From the NCBI RefSeq assembly GCF_018070565.1, contig NZ_JAGPXL010000002.1, forward strand, positions 62,001-126,000: DNA of 64,000 nt, written 5' to 3'. Both the position numbers and the translations under genes were made by a program. The first letter of the stretch is position 1. Each line of letters begins with the position of its first letter. Below are positions 25,839-34,446 of this stretch, in pieces. The notes beneath the pieces were generated by a model. That model ran no database searches and was not told the DNA's origin. It was given only the letters and a program-made list of their open reading frames with translations. The DNA is from Streptomyces sp. B93. GTDB taxonomy: Bacteria > Actinomycetota > Actinomycetes > Streptomycetales > Streptomycetaceae.

Positions 25839-26665
25839 CGACGCTCGCGGCCCGGCTCGCCCCGCTGGTCCCGCCGCGTCTGGTGGCCGCCGCCGCCCGC
25901 GCGGTCTACCCCCGCTTCGAACCGGAGCTGGCCCGGATCGCCGACCTGTGCCCGCCCGGCTGCGGCACGGCGGTGGACGTGGGCGGCTGGTACGGCCCGT
26001 GGACGCGACGGCTGGCGGGCAGGTCCCGGCGGGTGGTGACCGTCGAACCCGTCCCCCACCTGGCGCGTCTCCTCACCGCCACCACCCCGCCCCACGTGCA
26101 TGTCGTCCAGGCCGCCGCCGCGGACCGGCCCGGCACCGCACGGCTGTGGCTGCCGCCCGACGACACCGGTCGGCGGGGCGTGTCCTCCCTGGTCCGCCGG
26201 GACATCCACGCCCATGCGGTGGAGGTGCCCGTGGTCGCCCTGGACGACCTCGGTCTGAAGGAGGTCGGCTTCATCAAGATCGACGTGGACGGCAGCGAAC
26301 TGGCGGTGCTGCGCGGCGCGACGGCCCTGCTCTCCCGCGACCGGCCCGCGCTCTTCGTGGAACTGGAGTCACGTATCCAGCCGATCGCGCCGGTGCTGAC
26401 GTACCTGCGGCTGCTGGGCTACGACGGCTGGGTGCTGCCCACCCGCGACTGGGTGCCGCTCGTCTCCTTCCCGCTGGAGGCCCACCAGGCGCTCACCTCC
26501 CACGTGGCCGGGCACGGTCTGCTCCGCCGCGTACTGCCGCTGGGCGGGCCCCGGTACGTCAACTCCGTCCTCTTCCTCCCGGACGGCCACCGCCCGCGCG
26601 GCGCCCGGATGCGCGACGATGGACCCCATGCCACCGCCCCGGCCGAATCCGAACCGCCCCCGTAG
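25835..26665 (+). CDS. FkbM family methyltransferase
   Basis: This 276-residue protein has a SAM-binding motif AVDVGGWYGPWTRRL and the FkbM-typical core FIKIDVDGSELAVLRGA followed by FVELESR. FkbM enzymes O-methylate sugars and polyketides. ATG 25835 overlaps the Trm112-like stop. It is the third methyltransferase of the cluster, so the surface product is probably methylated at several positions. Confidence 0.87.
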   Translation: MTTLAARLAPLVPPRLVAAAARAVYPRFEPELARIADLCPPGCGTAVDVGGWYGPWTRRLAGRSRRVVTVEPVPHLARLLTATTPPHVHVVQAAAADRPGTARLWLPPDDTGRRGVSSLVRRDIHAHAVEVPVVALDDLGLKEVGFIKIDVDGSELAVLRGATALLSRDRPALFVELESRIQPIAPVLTYLRLLGYDGWVLPTRDWVPLVSFPLEAHQALTSHVAGHGLLRRVLPLGGPRYVNSVLFLPDGHRPRGARMRDDGPHATAPAESEPPP

Positions 26666-27287
26666 CCCGTTCACCCCGCTGGACTTCCAGCTGGTCCTGC
26701 TGCGCCGGATGGCCGACCACAACCCCGACCTGGTGGCGGCGGCCCGCCGGCGGCTCGGCGCGTCGATCACCGACATGCGGGAGGCCAACAAGCGCTGGCA
26801 GGCGATGCTCCGCTCGCCGCACGCCCGCGCCGCCGCCACCCGCTACCGCTCCGTGCTCGGCCCCCCGGAGACCACGACCGCCCGCCGTATCGGCGACCTG
26901 GACTGCGAGGCCTGGCAGTGGCCGGTCCCCCTCTGGTCCGACCTCCGCTTCGAGGCGCTGCTCGCCCCGAACGGGGCGCTGTGGAACGAGTGGCTGGTCC
27001 GCGCACCCGGCGCGTCCCCACCCGTCCTGCGGACCCTGGACGACCTCACCCCCTGGTCCTGCACGGTCGACGAGGCCGCCCGCGCCTTCGCCCCCGCCCG
27101 CCCCCTGGAGGGCACGGCACCGACCCGCTGGGGCCTGGCGTTCACGGCACCGGACGGGCAGGGGGTACGGCGACGGGTGGCGGCCGAGTTCACGTGGGGG
27201 CTGCTCCAGCGGACAGCGGTCGGTGGGCCGGGGGGCGCGCCGGTCGACGGGCCAGGGGGCGCGCCGGGAGGCGGGCCGGTCGGCTGA
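26619..27287 (+). CDS. Conserved hypothetical protein with minisatellite-encoded tail
   Basis: This 222-residue protein has no recognised family. The middle is well structured in composition (Trp-rich; EAWQWPVPLWSDLRFEALL, EFTWGLLQR), which supports it as real. The last 25 residues are Gly/Pro/Ala repeats encoded by the 24-bp minisatellite that runs past its stop. ATG 26619 or 26628 would overlap the FkbM gene by about 40 bp; ATG 26710 is a shorter option. Function unknown. Confidence 0.55.
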   Translation: MDPMPPPRPNPNRPRSPFTPLDFQLVLLRRMADHNPDLVAAARRRLGASITDMREANKRWQAMLRSPHARAAATRYRSVLGPPETTTARRIGDLDCEAWQWPVPLWSDLRFEALLAPNGALWNEWLVRAPGASPPVLRTLDDLTPWSCTVDEAARAFAPARPLEGTAPTRWGLAFTAPDGQGVRRRVAAEFTWGLLQRTAVGGPGGAPVDGPGGAPGGGPVG

Positions 27288-27495
27288 CCGGGGGGCGGGC
27301 CGGTCGGCGGACCGGGAGGCGGGCCGGTCGGCTGACCGGGGGACGCACCGGTCGACGGGCCCGGGGCGCGCCGGTCGGCGGGCCGGGACGCAGGCCGGTC
27401 AGCGGACCGGGGGACGCACCGGTCAGCGGGCCAGGAGGCAGGCCGGTCAGCTGACCGGGAAGCACGCCGGTCAGCGGGCCGGCGGGAGGCGTGCC
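27218..27495. repeat. 24-bp minisatellite spanning two convergent gene ends
   Basis: About eleven units of 23-24 bp start with GGTC at 27218, 27242, 27278, 27302, 27326, 27350, 27373, 27397, 27421 and 27445, with a 12-bp partial unit at 27266 and a diverged last unit at 27469. Many units contain the palindrome-like GGTCAGCTGACC or GGTCGGCTGACC. The array includes the stop codon of the hypothetical gene (27285-27287) and that of the DUF2993 gene on the other strand (27471-27473). Confidence 0.9.
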
Positions 27496-28166
27496 CGGTC
27501 GCCGGTGAGGGTCACGCGCAGGCCGGTGTCGGTGACGTCGAGGGCGGTGGCCTTCAGGCCCAGGGGGTAGTCGGGGCCGTCCCGCCCGGCCAGGTTGCGC
27601 TCGAACCTGTCGACGAGCGCGGGCGGCGCGTCCCGCCCGAAGACCCGCACCGCGTCGACGTGCAGCGCGACCCGCCCCTCCTCGACGCGGGGACGCAGGG
27701 TGACCTCGCCCAGACCGCCGCTGAGCAGCAGCACGACGGTGTCGGTCGCCGGGTCGGCCCGCACGCCCGTGACCTCCAGCCGCCCCGCCTCACCGCCGCC
27801 CGCCATGTCCTTGAGGGCGGCGGGCGGAAGCTCCACCACCGCCCGGGTCCGCCCCACGGTGCCGGAGCCGCCGCTCAGCCGCAGGTCGTACAGCTCCGCC
27901 CGCACCCGGGCGCCTTCGATACGGCCGAGGGCGGCGTCGTCGCTGGTGACGGTCACCGCGTCGACGTGCCGGTCGAACAGGGCCAGCAGCGCCGGGCCAC
28001 CGTCGATGTCGACGTCGGTGTCCTCGCCGAGCCTGCGGCCGACGGCGTCCTCGATCCGCCCGCCGATCAGCGCACGGGCGGCGAGTTCGGCGACGGTCGC
28101 GGTGAGCAGGAGCCCGGTGAGGAGGAGGACGCCGACGGACGTGACGCGGCGGGGTGGGCGCCTCAC
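27471..28166 (-). CDS. LmeA-like DUF2993 family lipid-binding protein
   Basis: This second DUF2993 protein, 231 residues, has a basic N-terminus, one membrane segment (SVGVLLLTGLLLTATVAEL) and the beta-rich lipid-binding domain ending GLRVTLTGDRARL. Its GTG start (28166) overlaps the MMPL stop (GTGA), so the pair is translationally coupled. Gene order is MMPL first, the reverse of 122-3148. The stop codon lies within the minisatellite. Confidence 0.85.
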   Translation of the reverse strand: MRRPPRRVTSVGVLLLTGLLLTATVAELAARALIGGRIEDAVGRRLGEDTDVDIDGGPALLALFDRHVDAVTVTSDDAALGRIEGARVRAELYDLRLSGGSGTVGRTRAVVELPPAALKDMAGGGEAGRLEVTGVRADPATDTVVLLLSGGLGEVTLRPRVEEGRVALHVDAVRVFGRDAPPALVDRFERNLAGRDGPDYPLGLKATALDVTDTGLRVTLTGDRARLPPAR

Positions 28167-30364
28167 GCGGGCCCCTCGGCGTCGAGGCGCGGCAGCACCC
28201 GGTCGAGCCGTCGCGGCAGCCACCAGTTGGCCCGCCCCAGCAGGTACATGCTCGCGGGGACCAGGACCAGCCGGACCACGGTGGCGTCGATGACGACGCT
28301 GACGCCCAGCCCCAGCGCCAGCATCTTGATCACCACGTTGGTGGAGAGCAGGAAGGCGAAGAAGACGCTGGTCATGATGAGCGCGGCACAGGTGATGACC
28401 CGGGCGGTGCCCGCCAGGCCCACGGCGACGCTGCGCCGGTTGTCGCCGGTGTGCAGCCAGGCCTCGCGGATCCGGGAGAGCAGGAACACCTCGTAGTCCA
28501 TCGACAGCCCGAAGACGATCGCGAACATCATCATCGGCACGTACGACTCGACGGGCACCGGTTCGGGCACGCCGAGCAGTCCGCCGCCCCACCCCCACTG
28601 GAAGACGGCGACGACGACGCCGTACGCGGCGGCGATGGACAGCAGGTTCAGCAGCGCGGCCTTGAGGGCGACGAGCAGGCTGCGGAAGACGGTGAGCAGC
28701 AGCAGGAACGCCGCCGCCACGACCACCGCGACGATCACCGGCAACCGGTCCCGCACCACGTCCCGGAAGGTGAGCTGGGCGGCGGTGGTGCCGGTGACAT
28801 GGGCCTCGGCGCCGGTACCGGCGAGGGCGTCGGGGAGGGTGTGGTCGCGCAGCCGGTCCAGCAGGTCGGAGGTGGCCCGGTCCTGGGGCCCGGTGGCGGG
28901 GGTGACGGTGGCGGTCAGCAGGGTGTGGTCGGCGGTGGGGGTGGGGGTGGTGACGCGGGCGGTGCCGGGGGTGGTGGCGAGGGCGTGGTGGAGGGCGTCG
29001 GGGTCGACGGCACCCTCGTCGGGGCCAAGCTCGACGACGACGGTGAACTGGCCGTTGGTGCCGGGCCCGAATCCGTCCGAGACGAGGTCGTAGGCGCGCC
29101 GGTCGGTGTGGTCGGTGGGACCGGCGCCCGCGTCGACGTGCCCGAGGCGCATCCCGGCCGCCGGTACGGCGAGCACACCGAGGACGAGCATGCCGACGGT
29201 GAGGAACAACCAGGGGCGGCGGCCGACGGTCGCGGCCCAGCGGTGCCAGGTGTCGCCGACTCCGTGGTCCGGTTCGTCGGGCTCGTCGACGGGTGGGCGG
29301 ACCCGCCAACGGTCGATGCGGTGGCCCGCGAGGCCCAGCAGGGCGGGGGCGAGGGTGAGGGCGGCGACGGCGGCCACGACGACGGTCAGCCCGGCGGCGG
29401 CGCCGAGGGTGCCGATGAAGGTGACCCCGGAGGCGTACAGGCCGCCCAGCGCGAGCGCCACGGTCACGGCGGCGACGATCACCGCACGCCCGCTGGTGGC
29501 CACGGCCCGCCCGGCCGCCTCGGCCGGGTCGCCCAGGTCCCGCAGCAGCCGCCGGTGACGCGTGATCAGGAACAGCGCGTAGTCGATGCCGACGCCGAGG
29601 CCCATCATCGTCGCGAGCGTCGGGGCGGCGGCGCCGAAGCTGAACAGGGCCGCCAGCAGCCCGAGTACGGAGATCCCGGCGAGGAGTCCGGCGAGCGCGG
29701 TCAGCAGCGGGAACCCGGCGGCGGCGACACTGCCGAACCCGACCAGGAGGACGAGTACGGCGGTGACGAGCCCGATGACCTCCGACAGGTGCGCGCCCGA
29801 CTCGGGCCGGGCGAGCTGCCCGAGGGGGCCGCCGTACTCGACCTGGACGCCGTCGGCGCGCAGCCCGGCCACGGCGCCGTCGACCTGGTCGACGTACGAC
29901 TTCTCGAAGCTGGTCGGGTTCTCGTCGAACCGGACGGTGACGAGGGCGGTCGAGCCGTCGGCGGAGAGCGCGCCGGGGGTGGTGAGCGGATCGGCCACCG
30001 AGATCACCTCGGGCAGTTCCGCCAGTTCGCCGACGGCCCCGTCGATGGCCTCGCGGTGCCCGCTGAGCGGCCCGTTGGCGGTGTGCAGCATGATCTGGGA
30101 GGCGGTGCCGCGCACACCGTCGGACCCGTGCTCCTTCAGCAGGTCGGCGCCGGTCTGCGCGGAGGTGCCGGGGAGGGCGAAGTCGTCCTCGTACGCGCCG
30201 CCGAAGGCGCGGTCGGCGGCGACGGCCGCGAGGGCGACCAGCAGCCAGACGCCGAGCACCCACCAGGGGCGGCGGGCACACCAGCGTCCGGCGCGGTGCA
30301 GACGGCCGGGGCGGCCGGGCGGGGCGGGTGCGTGTGGGGCGGGGGTGGTGGAGGTGTCGATCAC
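28163..30364 (-). CDS. MMPL/RND-type lipid or hydrophobe exporter
   Basis: This 733-residue MMPL transporter starts at GTG 30364. Both halves show the Asp-Tyr relay: GIDYALFLITRHR near residue 265 and SMDYEVFLLSRIREAW near residue 620. The extracytoplasmic loop between helices 1 and 2 is full length. Longer frames to 30535 would run through the divergent regulator's promoter and are rejected. It is divergent from the response-regulator gene, with an 11-bp direct repeat in between. Confidence 0.9.
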   Translation of the reverse strand: MIDTSTTPAPHAPAPPGRPGRLHRAGRWCARRPWWVLGVWLLVALAAVAADRAFGGAYEDDFALPGTSAQTGADLLKEHGSDGVRGTASQIMLHTANGPLSGHREAIDGAVGELAELPEVISVADPLTTPGALSADGSTALVTVRFDENPTSFEKSYVDQVDGAVAGLRADGVQVEYGGPLGQLARPESGAHLSEVIGLVTAVLVLLVGFGSVAAAGFPLLTALAGLLAGISVLGLLAALFSFGAAAPTLATMMGLGVGIDYALFLITRHRRLLRDLGDPAEAAGRAVATSGRAVIVAAVTVALALGGLYASGVTFIGTLGAAAGLTVVVAAVAALTLAPALLGLAGHRIDRWRVRPPVDEPDEPDHGVGDTWHRWAATVGRRPWLFLTVGMLVLGVLAVPAAGMRLGHVDAGAGPTDHTDRRAYDLVSDGFGPGTNGQFTVVVELGPDEGAVDPDALHHALATTPGTARVTTPTPTADHTLLTATVTPATGPQDRATSDLLDRLRDHTLPDALAGTGAEAHVTGTTAAQLTFRDVVRDRLPVIVAVVVAAAFLLLLTVFRSLLVALKAALLNLLSIAAAYGVVVAVFQWGWGGGLLGVPEPVPVESYVPMMMFAIVFGLSMDYEVFLLSRIREAWLHTGDNRRSVAVGLAGTARVITCAALIMTSVFFAFLLSTNVVIKMLALGLGVSVVIDATVVRLVLVPASMYLLGRANWWLPRRLDRVLPRLDAEGPA

Positions 30365-30392
30365 GGGGCCAGGTTGGCGGAGAGCTGCGAGC

Positions 30393-30414
30393 GGAACGTT
30401 CGACGAATGTTCGG
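30393..30414. promoter_or_regulatory. Candidate OmpR-family regulator binding site
   Basis: Two adjacent 11-bp direct repeats, GGAACGTTCGA (30393-30403) and CGAATGTTCGG (30404-30414), lie 29-50 bp before the MMPL start and about 70 bp before the response-regulator start. Tandem repeats near this spacing are the usual target of OmpR/PhoB dimers. A possible regulator promoter (TTGTCC 30452, TAGCAT 30473) would place transcription next to ATG 30486. Confidence 0.5.
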
Positions 30415-30485
30415 GGAGTGTAAGGATCGGCGCCGGGGACCCGGTGCGGGGTTGTCCGGCGCCGGGCGTGGTTAGCATCGGGTCC

Positions 30486-31172
30486 ATGCCGGAGCACAAG
30501 GGACTCGTCCTGATCGCGGAGGACGAGCGGCACATCGCCGACCTCCAGCGGCGCTACCTGAGCCGTGAGGGCTTCGGCGTCCACGTCGAGGCCGACGGCA
30601 CCGCCGCGCTGTCCGCCGCCCGGCGGCTGCGTCCCGTCGCGATCGTGCTGGACATCGCGCTGCCCGGCATGGACGGCGTGACGGTGTGCCGCAGGCTGCG
30701 CGAGGACGGCGACTGGACGCCGGTGGTGTTCGTGACGGCACGGGACGAGGTCGCCGACCGCATCCTGGGCCTGGAGCTGGGCGCCGACGACTATCTGACG
30801 AAGCCCTTCTCCCCCCATGAACTGGTCGCCCGGGTGAAGAGCGTGCTGCGCCGCACGGCGGGCCCCGGCCAGGACCCCGTACGCCGGGTGGGCCGCCTGG
30901 TCCTGGACACCGGCCGCCGCACCCTGCACGTCGACGACGCTCCCCTGGAGCTGACGACGACGGAGTTCAACCTGCTGGCGTTCCTGATGCGCAACCCCGG
31001 GCAGGTCTTCTCCCGCGACCAGCTGCTGGCCCAGGTCTGGGGGTACGCCGACTACCGCGACACCCGCGTCATCGACGTCTACGTCTCCCAGCTGCGCGCC
31101 AAACTGGGCGAGGCGAGCCCGATCCGCACGGTGCGGGGCGTCGGGTACGCGGTGACCGACGGCACCCGATGA
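30486..31172 (+). CDS. OmpR-family response regulator
   Basis: This 228-residue regulator has a receiver domain with acidic pair AEDE, phospho-acceptor Asp in VLDIALPGMDG and Lys in LTKPFSP. A winged-helix effector follows (LTTTEFNLLAFLMRNPGQVFSR near residue 160; DTRVIDVYVSQLRAKL near 200). No Shine-Dalgarno is evident at ATG 30486, which suits a leaderless transcript. It is coupled to the kinase gene (ATGA) and divergent from the MMPL-DUF2993 pair, which is its likely target. Confidence 0.93.
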   Translation: MPEHKGLVLIAEDERHIADLQRRYLSREGFGVHVEADGTAALSAARRLRPVAIVLDIALPGMDGVTVCRRLREDGDWTPVVFVTARDEVADRILGLELGADDYLTKPFSPHELVARVKSVLRRTAGPGQDPVRRVGRLVLDTGRRTLHVDDAPLELTTTEFNLLAFLMRNPGQVFSRDQLLAQVWGYADYRDTRVIDVYVSQLRAKLGEASPIRTVRGVGYAVTDGTR

Positions 31173-32557
31173 GGCGCGGGTCGCTGACGGTCCACGTCGC
31201 CCTCCTCACCACCGCGGTGGCGACGGTGGCGGTCCTCCTGACAGGGGCGTTCGCCTGGTGGGTGATCCGCTCGACGTCGGAGGCGCAGGAGCGGGACCAG
31301 TTGGCGGCACAGGCGGAGGTGCTGTCCCGTACGCCACCGCTGGCGGCGGCGATGCTGGGCCGCCAGGAGCGCATCGCGGGCCCCACGGGCACGATGCTGG
31401 CCCGGGTGCGGGCGTCGGGCGAGGTGGAGGGCCCGGCGGCGGAGGTCGTGACGGCGTCGCGGCGCGCGGCGCTGCTGTCGGGGGAGGAGGTCTCGGCGAC
31501 GGCGACGCTGAACGGCCGCCACATGCTGGTGGAGGGCGTACCGACACCGGCGGGCGGCGGTCTGGTGCTGGCGCAGCCGATGAGCACGGTGGACGAGGCG
31601 AGCGCGAGGATGCGCACCCGCCTCCTCCTCCCCCTCTCCCTGGGCCTGGTGGGCTCGGCGCTGGCGGGCGCCCTGCTGGCCCGCAGGCTGGCCCGCCCCC
31701 TCACGTCGGCGGCGGCGGTGGCCCACCGTCTGGCCGACGGCGAACGCGGTCTGCTGGTCGGCACGGACGGCCCGACGGAGGTCGCCGAACTGGCGGGCGC
31801 GCTGAACTCCCTCGACGCGGCCCTGGCCCGCAGCGAGAACCGCCAGCGCGACTTCCTCCTCTCCGTCTCCCACGAGATCCGCACCCCCCTGACGACGGTC
31901 CGCGGCTACGCGGAGGCCCTGGCGGACGAGGTGGTCACGGGGGACGAGGTGCCGACGGTGGGCCGCGTGCTGACGGGCGAGGTGCAACGCCTGGAGACGT
32001 TCGTGGGCGACCTCCTCTCCCTGGCCCGGCTGGAGGCGGACGACTTCCGCCTGGAGGTGACGGGTGTGGACCTGGGGGCCCTGCTGACGCGCCTGTCGGA
32101 CGTCTGGACGCCGCTGTGCGCCCGCCATGGTGTCGAGTTCCGTACGGCGCGTTCCGAGGGACCCCTCATGCTCCGCACGGACGGCTTCCGGGTGCGTCAG
32201 CTCCTCGACGGCCTGATCGAGAACGCCCTGCGGGTCACCCCGGCGGGCGGCCCCCTGGTGGTGGCGGTCCGCTCGCGCGCTGGTGGCGGTGCCGTCCTCC
32301 AGGTCCGGGACGGCGGGCCCGGCCTCACCGAGGAGGACGCCGCCGTCGCCTTCGAACGCGGCGCCCTCACGACCCGCTACCGGGGCGTCCGCCCGGTCGG
32401 CAGCGGGTTGGGGCTGGCGATCGCCCACCGCCTGACGACGCGGCTGGGGGGCACGATCGCGGCGGAGGGACGGGCCCCGGAGGGCGGGGCGTGTTTCACG
32501 GTGCGGCTGCCTGCGGAGCCGCCCACGTCCGCTGTCTCCCTTCCTCAGGGCGAGTAG
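31169..32557 (+). CDS. Sensor histidine kinase
   Basis: This 462-residue kinase has an N-terminal helix, an extracytoplasmic sensor of about 110 residues, a second helix (LLLPLSLGLVGSALAGALL), HAMP, and a DHp domain with the phosphorylated His in SVSHEIRTPLT. The HATPase domain has N-box LIENALRVTP, G1 DGGPGL and G2 GSGLGLAI. The large sensor loop suggests it detects an envelope signal. It partners the preceding regulator. Confidence 0.92.
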   Translation: MRRGSLTVHVALLTTAVATVAVLLTGAFAWWVIRSTSEAQERDQLAAQAEVLSRTPPLAAAMLGRQERIAGPTGTMLARVRASGEVEGPAAEVVTASRRAALLSGEEVSATATLNGRHMLVEGVPTPAGGGLVLAQPMSTVDEASARMRTRLLLPLSLGLVGSALAGALLARRLARPLTSAAAVAHRLADGERGLLVGTDGPTEVAELAGALNSLDAALARSENRQRDFLLSVSHEIRTPLTTVRGYAEALADEVVTGDEVPTVGRVLTGEVQRLETFVGDLLSLARLEADDFRLEVTGVDLGALLTRLSDVWTPLCARHGVEFRTARSEGPLMLRTDGFRVRQLLDGLIENALRVTPAGGPLVVAVRSRAGGGAVLQVRDGGPGLTEEDAAVAFERGALTTRYRGVRPVGSGLGLAIAHRLTTRLGGTIAAEGRAPEGGACFTVRLPAEPPTSAVSLPQGE

Positions 32558-32850
32558 ACGATCAGCGCCGTGGCCGGCAGGAAGGTGGCCAGGGCGCTGA
32601 TCCACCGGTAGCCGCGCGGGGTGAGCGAACTCCGGCGCGCGAGGGCCCGGTTCACGCACGTCCAGAGCAGGGCGTAGGGGACGACGACGATGGCCGCGAT
32701 CGGGAGCCAGAGCACCATGGGGTCGTTGTCGGTGGGCTCGGGACCGCTGACCCAGTTCGCCGCGAGGAATCAGAGAATCCAGACGGGTATGACGCCCGGG
32801 ATGCCGAGGAGCACATTGGCGCCCAGTGTCATCGGCCACCGCCTGGTCAC
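32545..32850 (-). pseudogene. Small membrane-protein gene with an in-frame TGA
   Basis: Read leftward from GTG 32850 (overlapping the ATP-grasp stop, GTGA) or ATG 32832, the frame encodes RRWPMTLGANVLLGIPGVI, then PVWIL, then a TGA at 32770-32772, and then continues for 74 codons as a membrane protein (VLWLPIAAIVVVPYALLW; ISALATFLPATALIVYSP) to a stop at 32545. Codon use stays typical across the break. A TGG-to-TGA change (Trp) would explain it. It could also be a sequencing error. The 3' end overlaps the kinase gene by 13 bp. Confidence 0.75.
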
Positions 32851-33734
32851 GAACCCGGCGTCCCTCCCAGCACAGCCGCCACCGCCTCCACCACTGTCGC
32901 GACGGAGCCGGTGTGCAGCGACAGGAAGAGGTTCGGCTCGACCAGTTCCAGCTCCATGAGCCGAGGCTCCCCGTCCTCCCCGTCGACGAGATCAACCCGC
33001 GCGTACGTCAGCCTCTCCGCCCCACCCGGTACGGCACCCAGGGCCCGCTCGGCGAGCGCGAGTTCGGCGGCGGTGGGTTCCCAGACCTCCAGCCCGGGAT
33101 GGGCGACCTTGCGCTCGTCGTACGGCGTCCCGGGCGCCAGCACGGCCCCCTTCCGGCTGGCGTGCAGCAGCCGCCCCCCGAAGAACTGCAACGCCCGCTC
33201 CCCGCGCACGTCGATGCCCCGCATGTACGGCTGCACCATCGCGGTGAACCCCTCGGCATGCATCCGCCGCACCTGCCGTACGGCGGTGTCGTGCTCGTCG
33301 GCCGTGTACCGGGCGGCGAACCGCGCCCCCGCCCCGGAGGTCGGCTTGACGACGAACTCGCAGTCGCCGGGAGGGTCGAACGCCTCCCCCGGCGCCACGT
33401 ACCGCGTCGGCACCGTCGGCACACCGGCCGCCGCCAGCTCCCCCAGGTACCGCTTGTCGACGTTCCACCGCACCACGTCCGCCGGATTCACCAACCGCGT
33501 GGCCTTGCCGCAGTCCTCGGCCCACGCCAGGAACTCCTCGGCCCGCCAGCTGTAATCCCAGGTCGACCGAATCAACGCGAGATCGAACCCCTCCCACTCC
33601 ACCCCGCCCTGATCCCACGCGACAACCCGAACCTCAGCCCCCGCCCCCTCCAGCGCCCCCGCCAGCACGGGCAAATCCCGGTCCACACTGACATCCGGCT
33701 GGGGCCGACAGGTGACGAGCGCTATGCGGGGCAC
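32847..33734 (-). CDS. ATP-grasp domain protein
   Basis: This 295-residue protein of the RimK/GshB-like ATP-grasp group would form carboxylate-amine or similar bonds with ATP. The C-terminal grasp core shows FVVKPTSGAGARFAA, QPYMRGIDVRGE and the metal site RVDLVDGEDGEPRLMELELVEP (the stretch before NLFLS), broken here for clarity. GTG 33734 has GAAGGAAC upstream; longer frames enter non-coding sequence. No obvious partner enzyme is adjacent, so the substrate is unknown. The 273 bp before it hold no gene; ACGTAC-type repeats near 33798 are noted only. Confidence 0.82.
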   Translation of the reverse strand: MPRIALVTCRPQPDVSVDRDLPVLAGALEGAGAEVRVVAWDQGGVEWEGFDLALIRSTWDYSWRAEEFLAWAEDCGKATRLVNPADVVRWNVDKRYLGELAAAGVPTVPTRYVAPGEAFDPPGDCEFVVKPTSGAGARFAARYTADEHDTAVRQVRRMHAEGFTAMVQPYMRGIDVRGERALQFFGGRLLHASRKGAVLAPGTPYDERKVAHPGLEVWEPTAAELALAERALGAVPGGAERLTYARVDLVDGEDGEPRLMELELVEPNLFLSLHTGSVATVVEAVAAVLGGTPGS

Positions 33735-34007
33735 TGTGGGGTTCCTTCCTCGCAGGTGTTCGGAACAGACGATCGAGAGCGGGCGATGATGGCGGGCGAC
33801 GTACAACGTACGAACGCCGGGGAGCGTAACAAGCGGGAAAGTGAGTGACCGTGGGGCCGGGTCGGGTTGGCCATGCGGCCCGGTTGTGGGGGATTGGTGC
33901 CTTTGGCTCAGGAGGGTGGGGTGCCAATGTGGCTCTGACGGTTGCGTTTGCCTTCGCGGGCGGCGTGAGGTGTGGGGCGAAGGGGCCAATCGGCGTCGGG
34001 GCGGTGT

Positions 34008-34361
34008 CTAGTGCGTGGCTGTGAGGGATAGCGATGCGGCGGACAGGGTCAGGTAGGCGCCGGGGAACGCGATGTTGTGGTAGACGCCGGCGCGGATGTG
34101 GGCGGCGAGGGCGCCGAGGAAGAATGCGGTGAGGCCGGTCGCGGCGGCGAGGCCGAGGGGGCGGGCGCCCAGGACGCCGAGGAGGAGGCCGGCTGCTCCG
34201 GCGGCCTTGAGGGTGCCCAGCCAGGGGAGCCAGGAGCGGGGGACGCCGACCTCGGCCGAGTTGGCGAGGACGAACCCGGCCCGGGCGAAGTCCGCGGCGG
34301 CGATACCGGCGTTCGCTGTGATGGTGATCGCGGTGACGATCACGTAGGCGGTGAACATCAT
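34008..34361 (-). CDS. DoxX-like four-helix membrane protein
   Basis: This 117-residue protein has four membrane helices and the DoxX/DoxX-like pattern (FARAGFVLANSAEVGVPRSW, LGTLKAAGAAGLLLGVL). Family members act in redox or oxidative-stress contexts; specific function is unclear. It is divergent from a LysR regulator 85 bp away, which suggests it is that regulator's target. ATG 34358 is an alternative start one codon in. Confidence 0.8.
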   Translation of the reverse strand: MMFTAYVIVTAITITANAGIAAADFARAGFVLANSAEVGVPRSWLPWLGTLKAAGAAGLLLGVLGARPLGLAAATGLTAFFLGALAAHIRAGVYHNIAFPGAYLTLSAASLSLTATH

Positions 34362-34446
34362 GGGGCCCCTTCCGGTCGTTTCCTTGTGCTCAGGCTCCCC
34401 GAGCGGCCTCGGCAGCCGCTAATACCTGCGTCTATAACCTGTGGGC
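34362..34446. promoter_or_regulatory. LysR/DoxX divergent promoter region
   Basis: This 85-bp region lies between divergent starts. TATAAC at 34433-34438 is a good -10 for the LysR gene, placing transcription close to its ATG at 34447. The A+T-rich segment CTAATACC-N6-CTATAACC is a plausible LysR contact site. No -35 is convincing. Confidence 0.4.
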
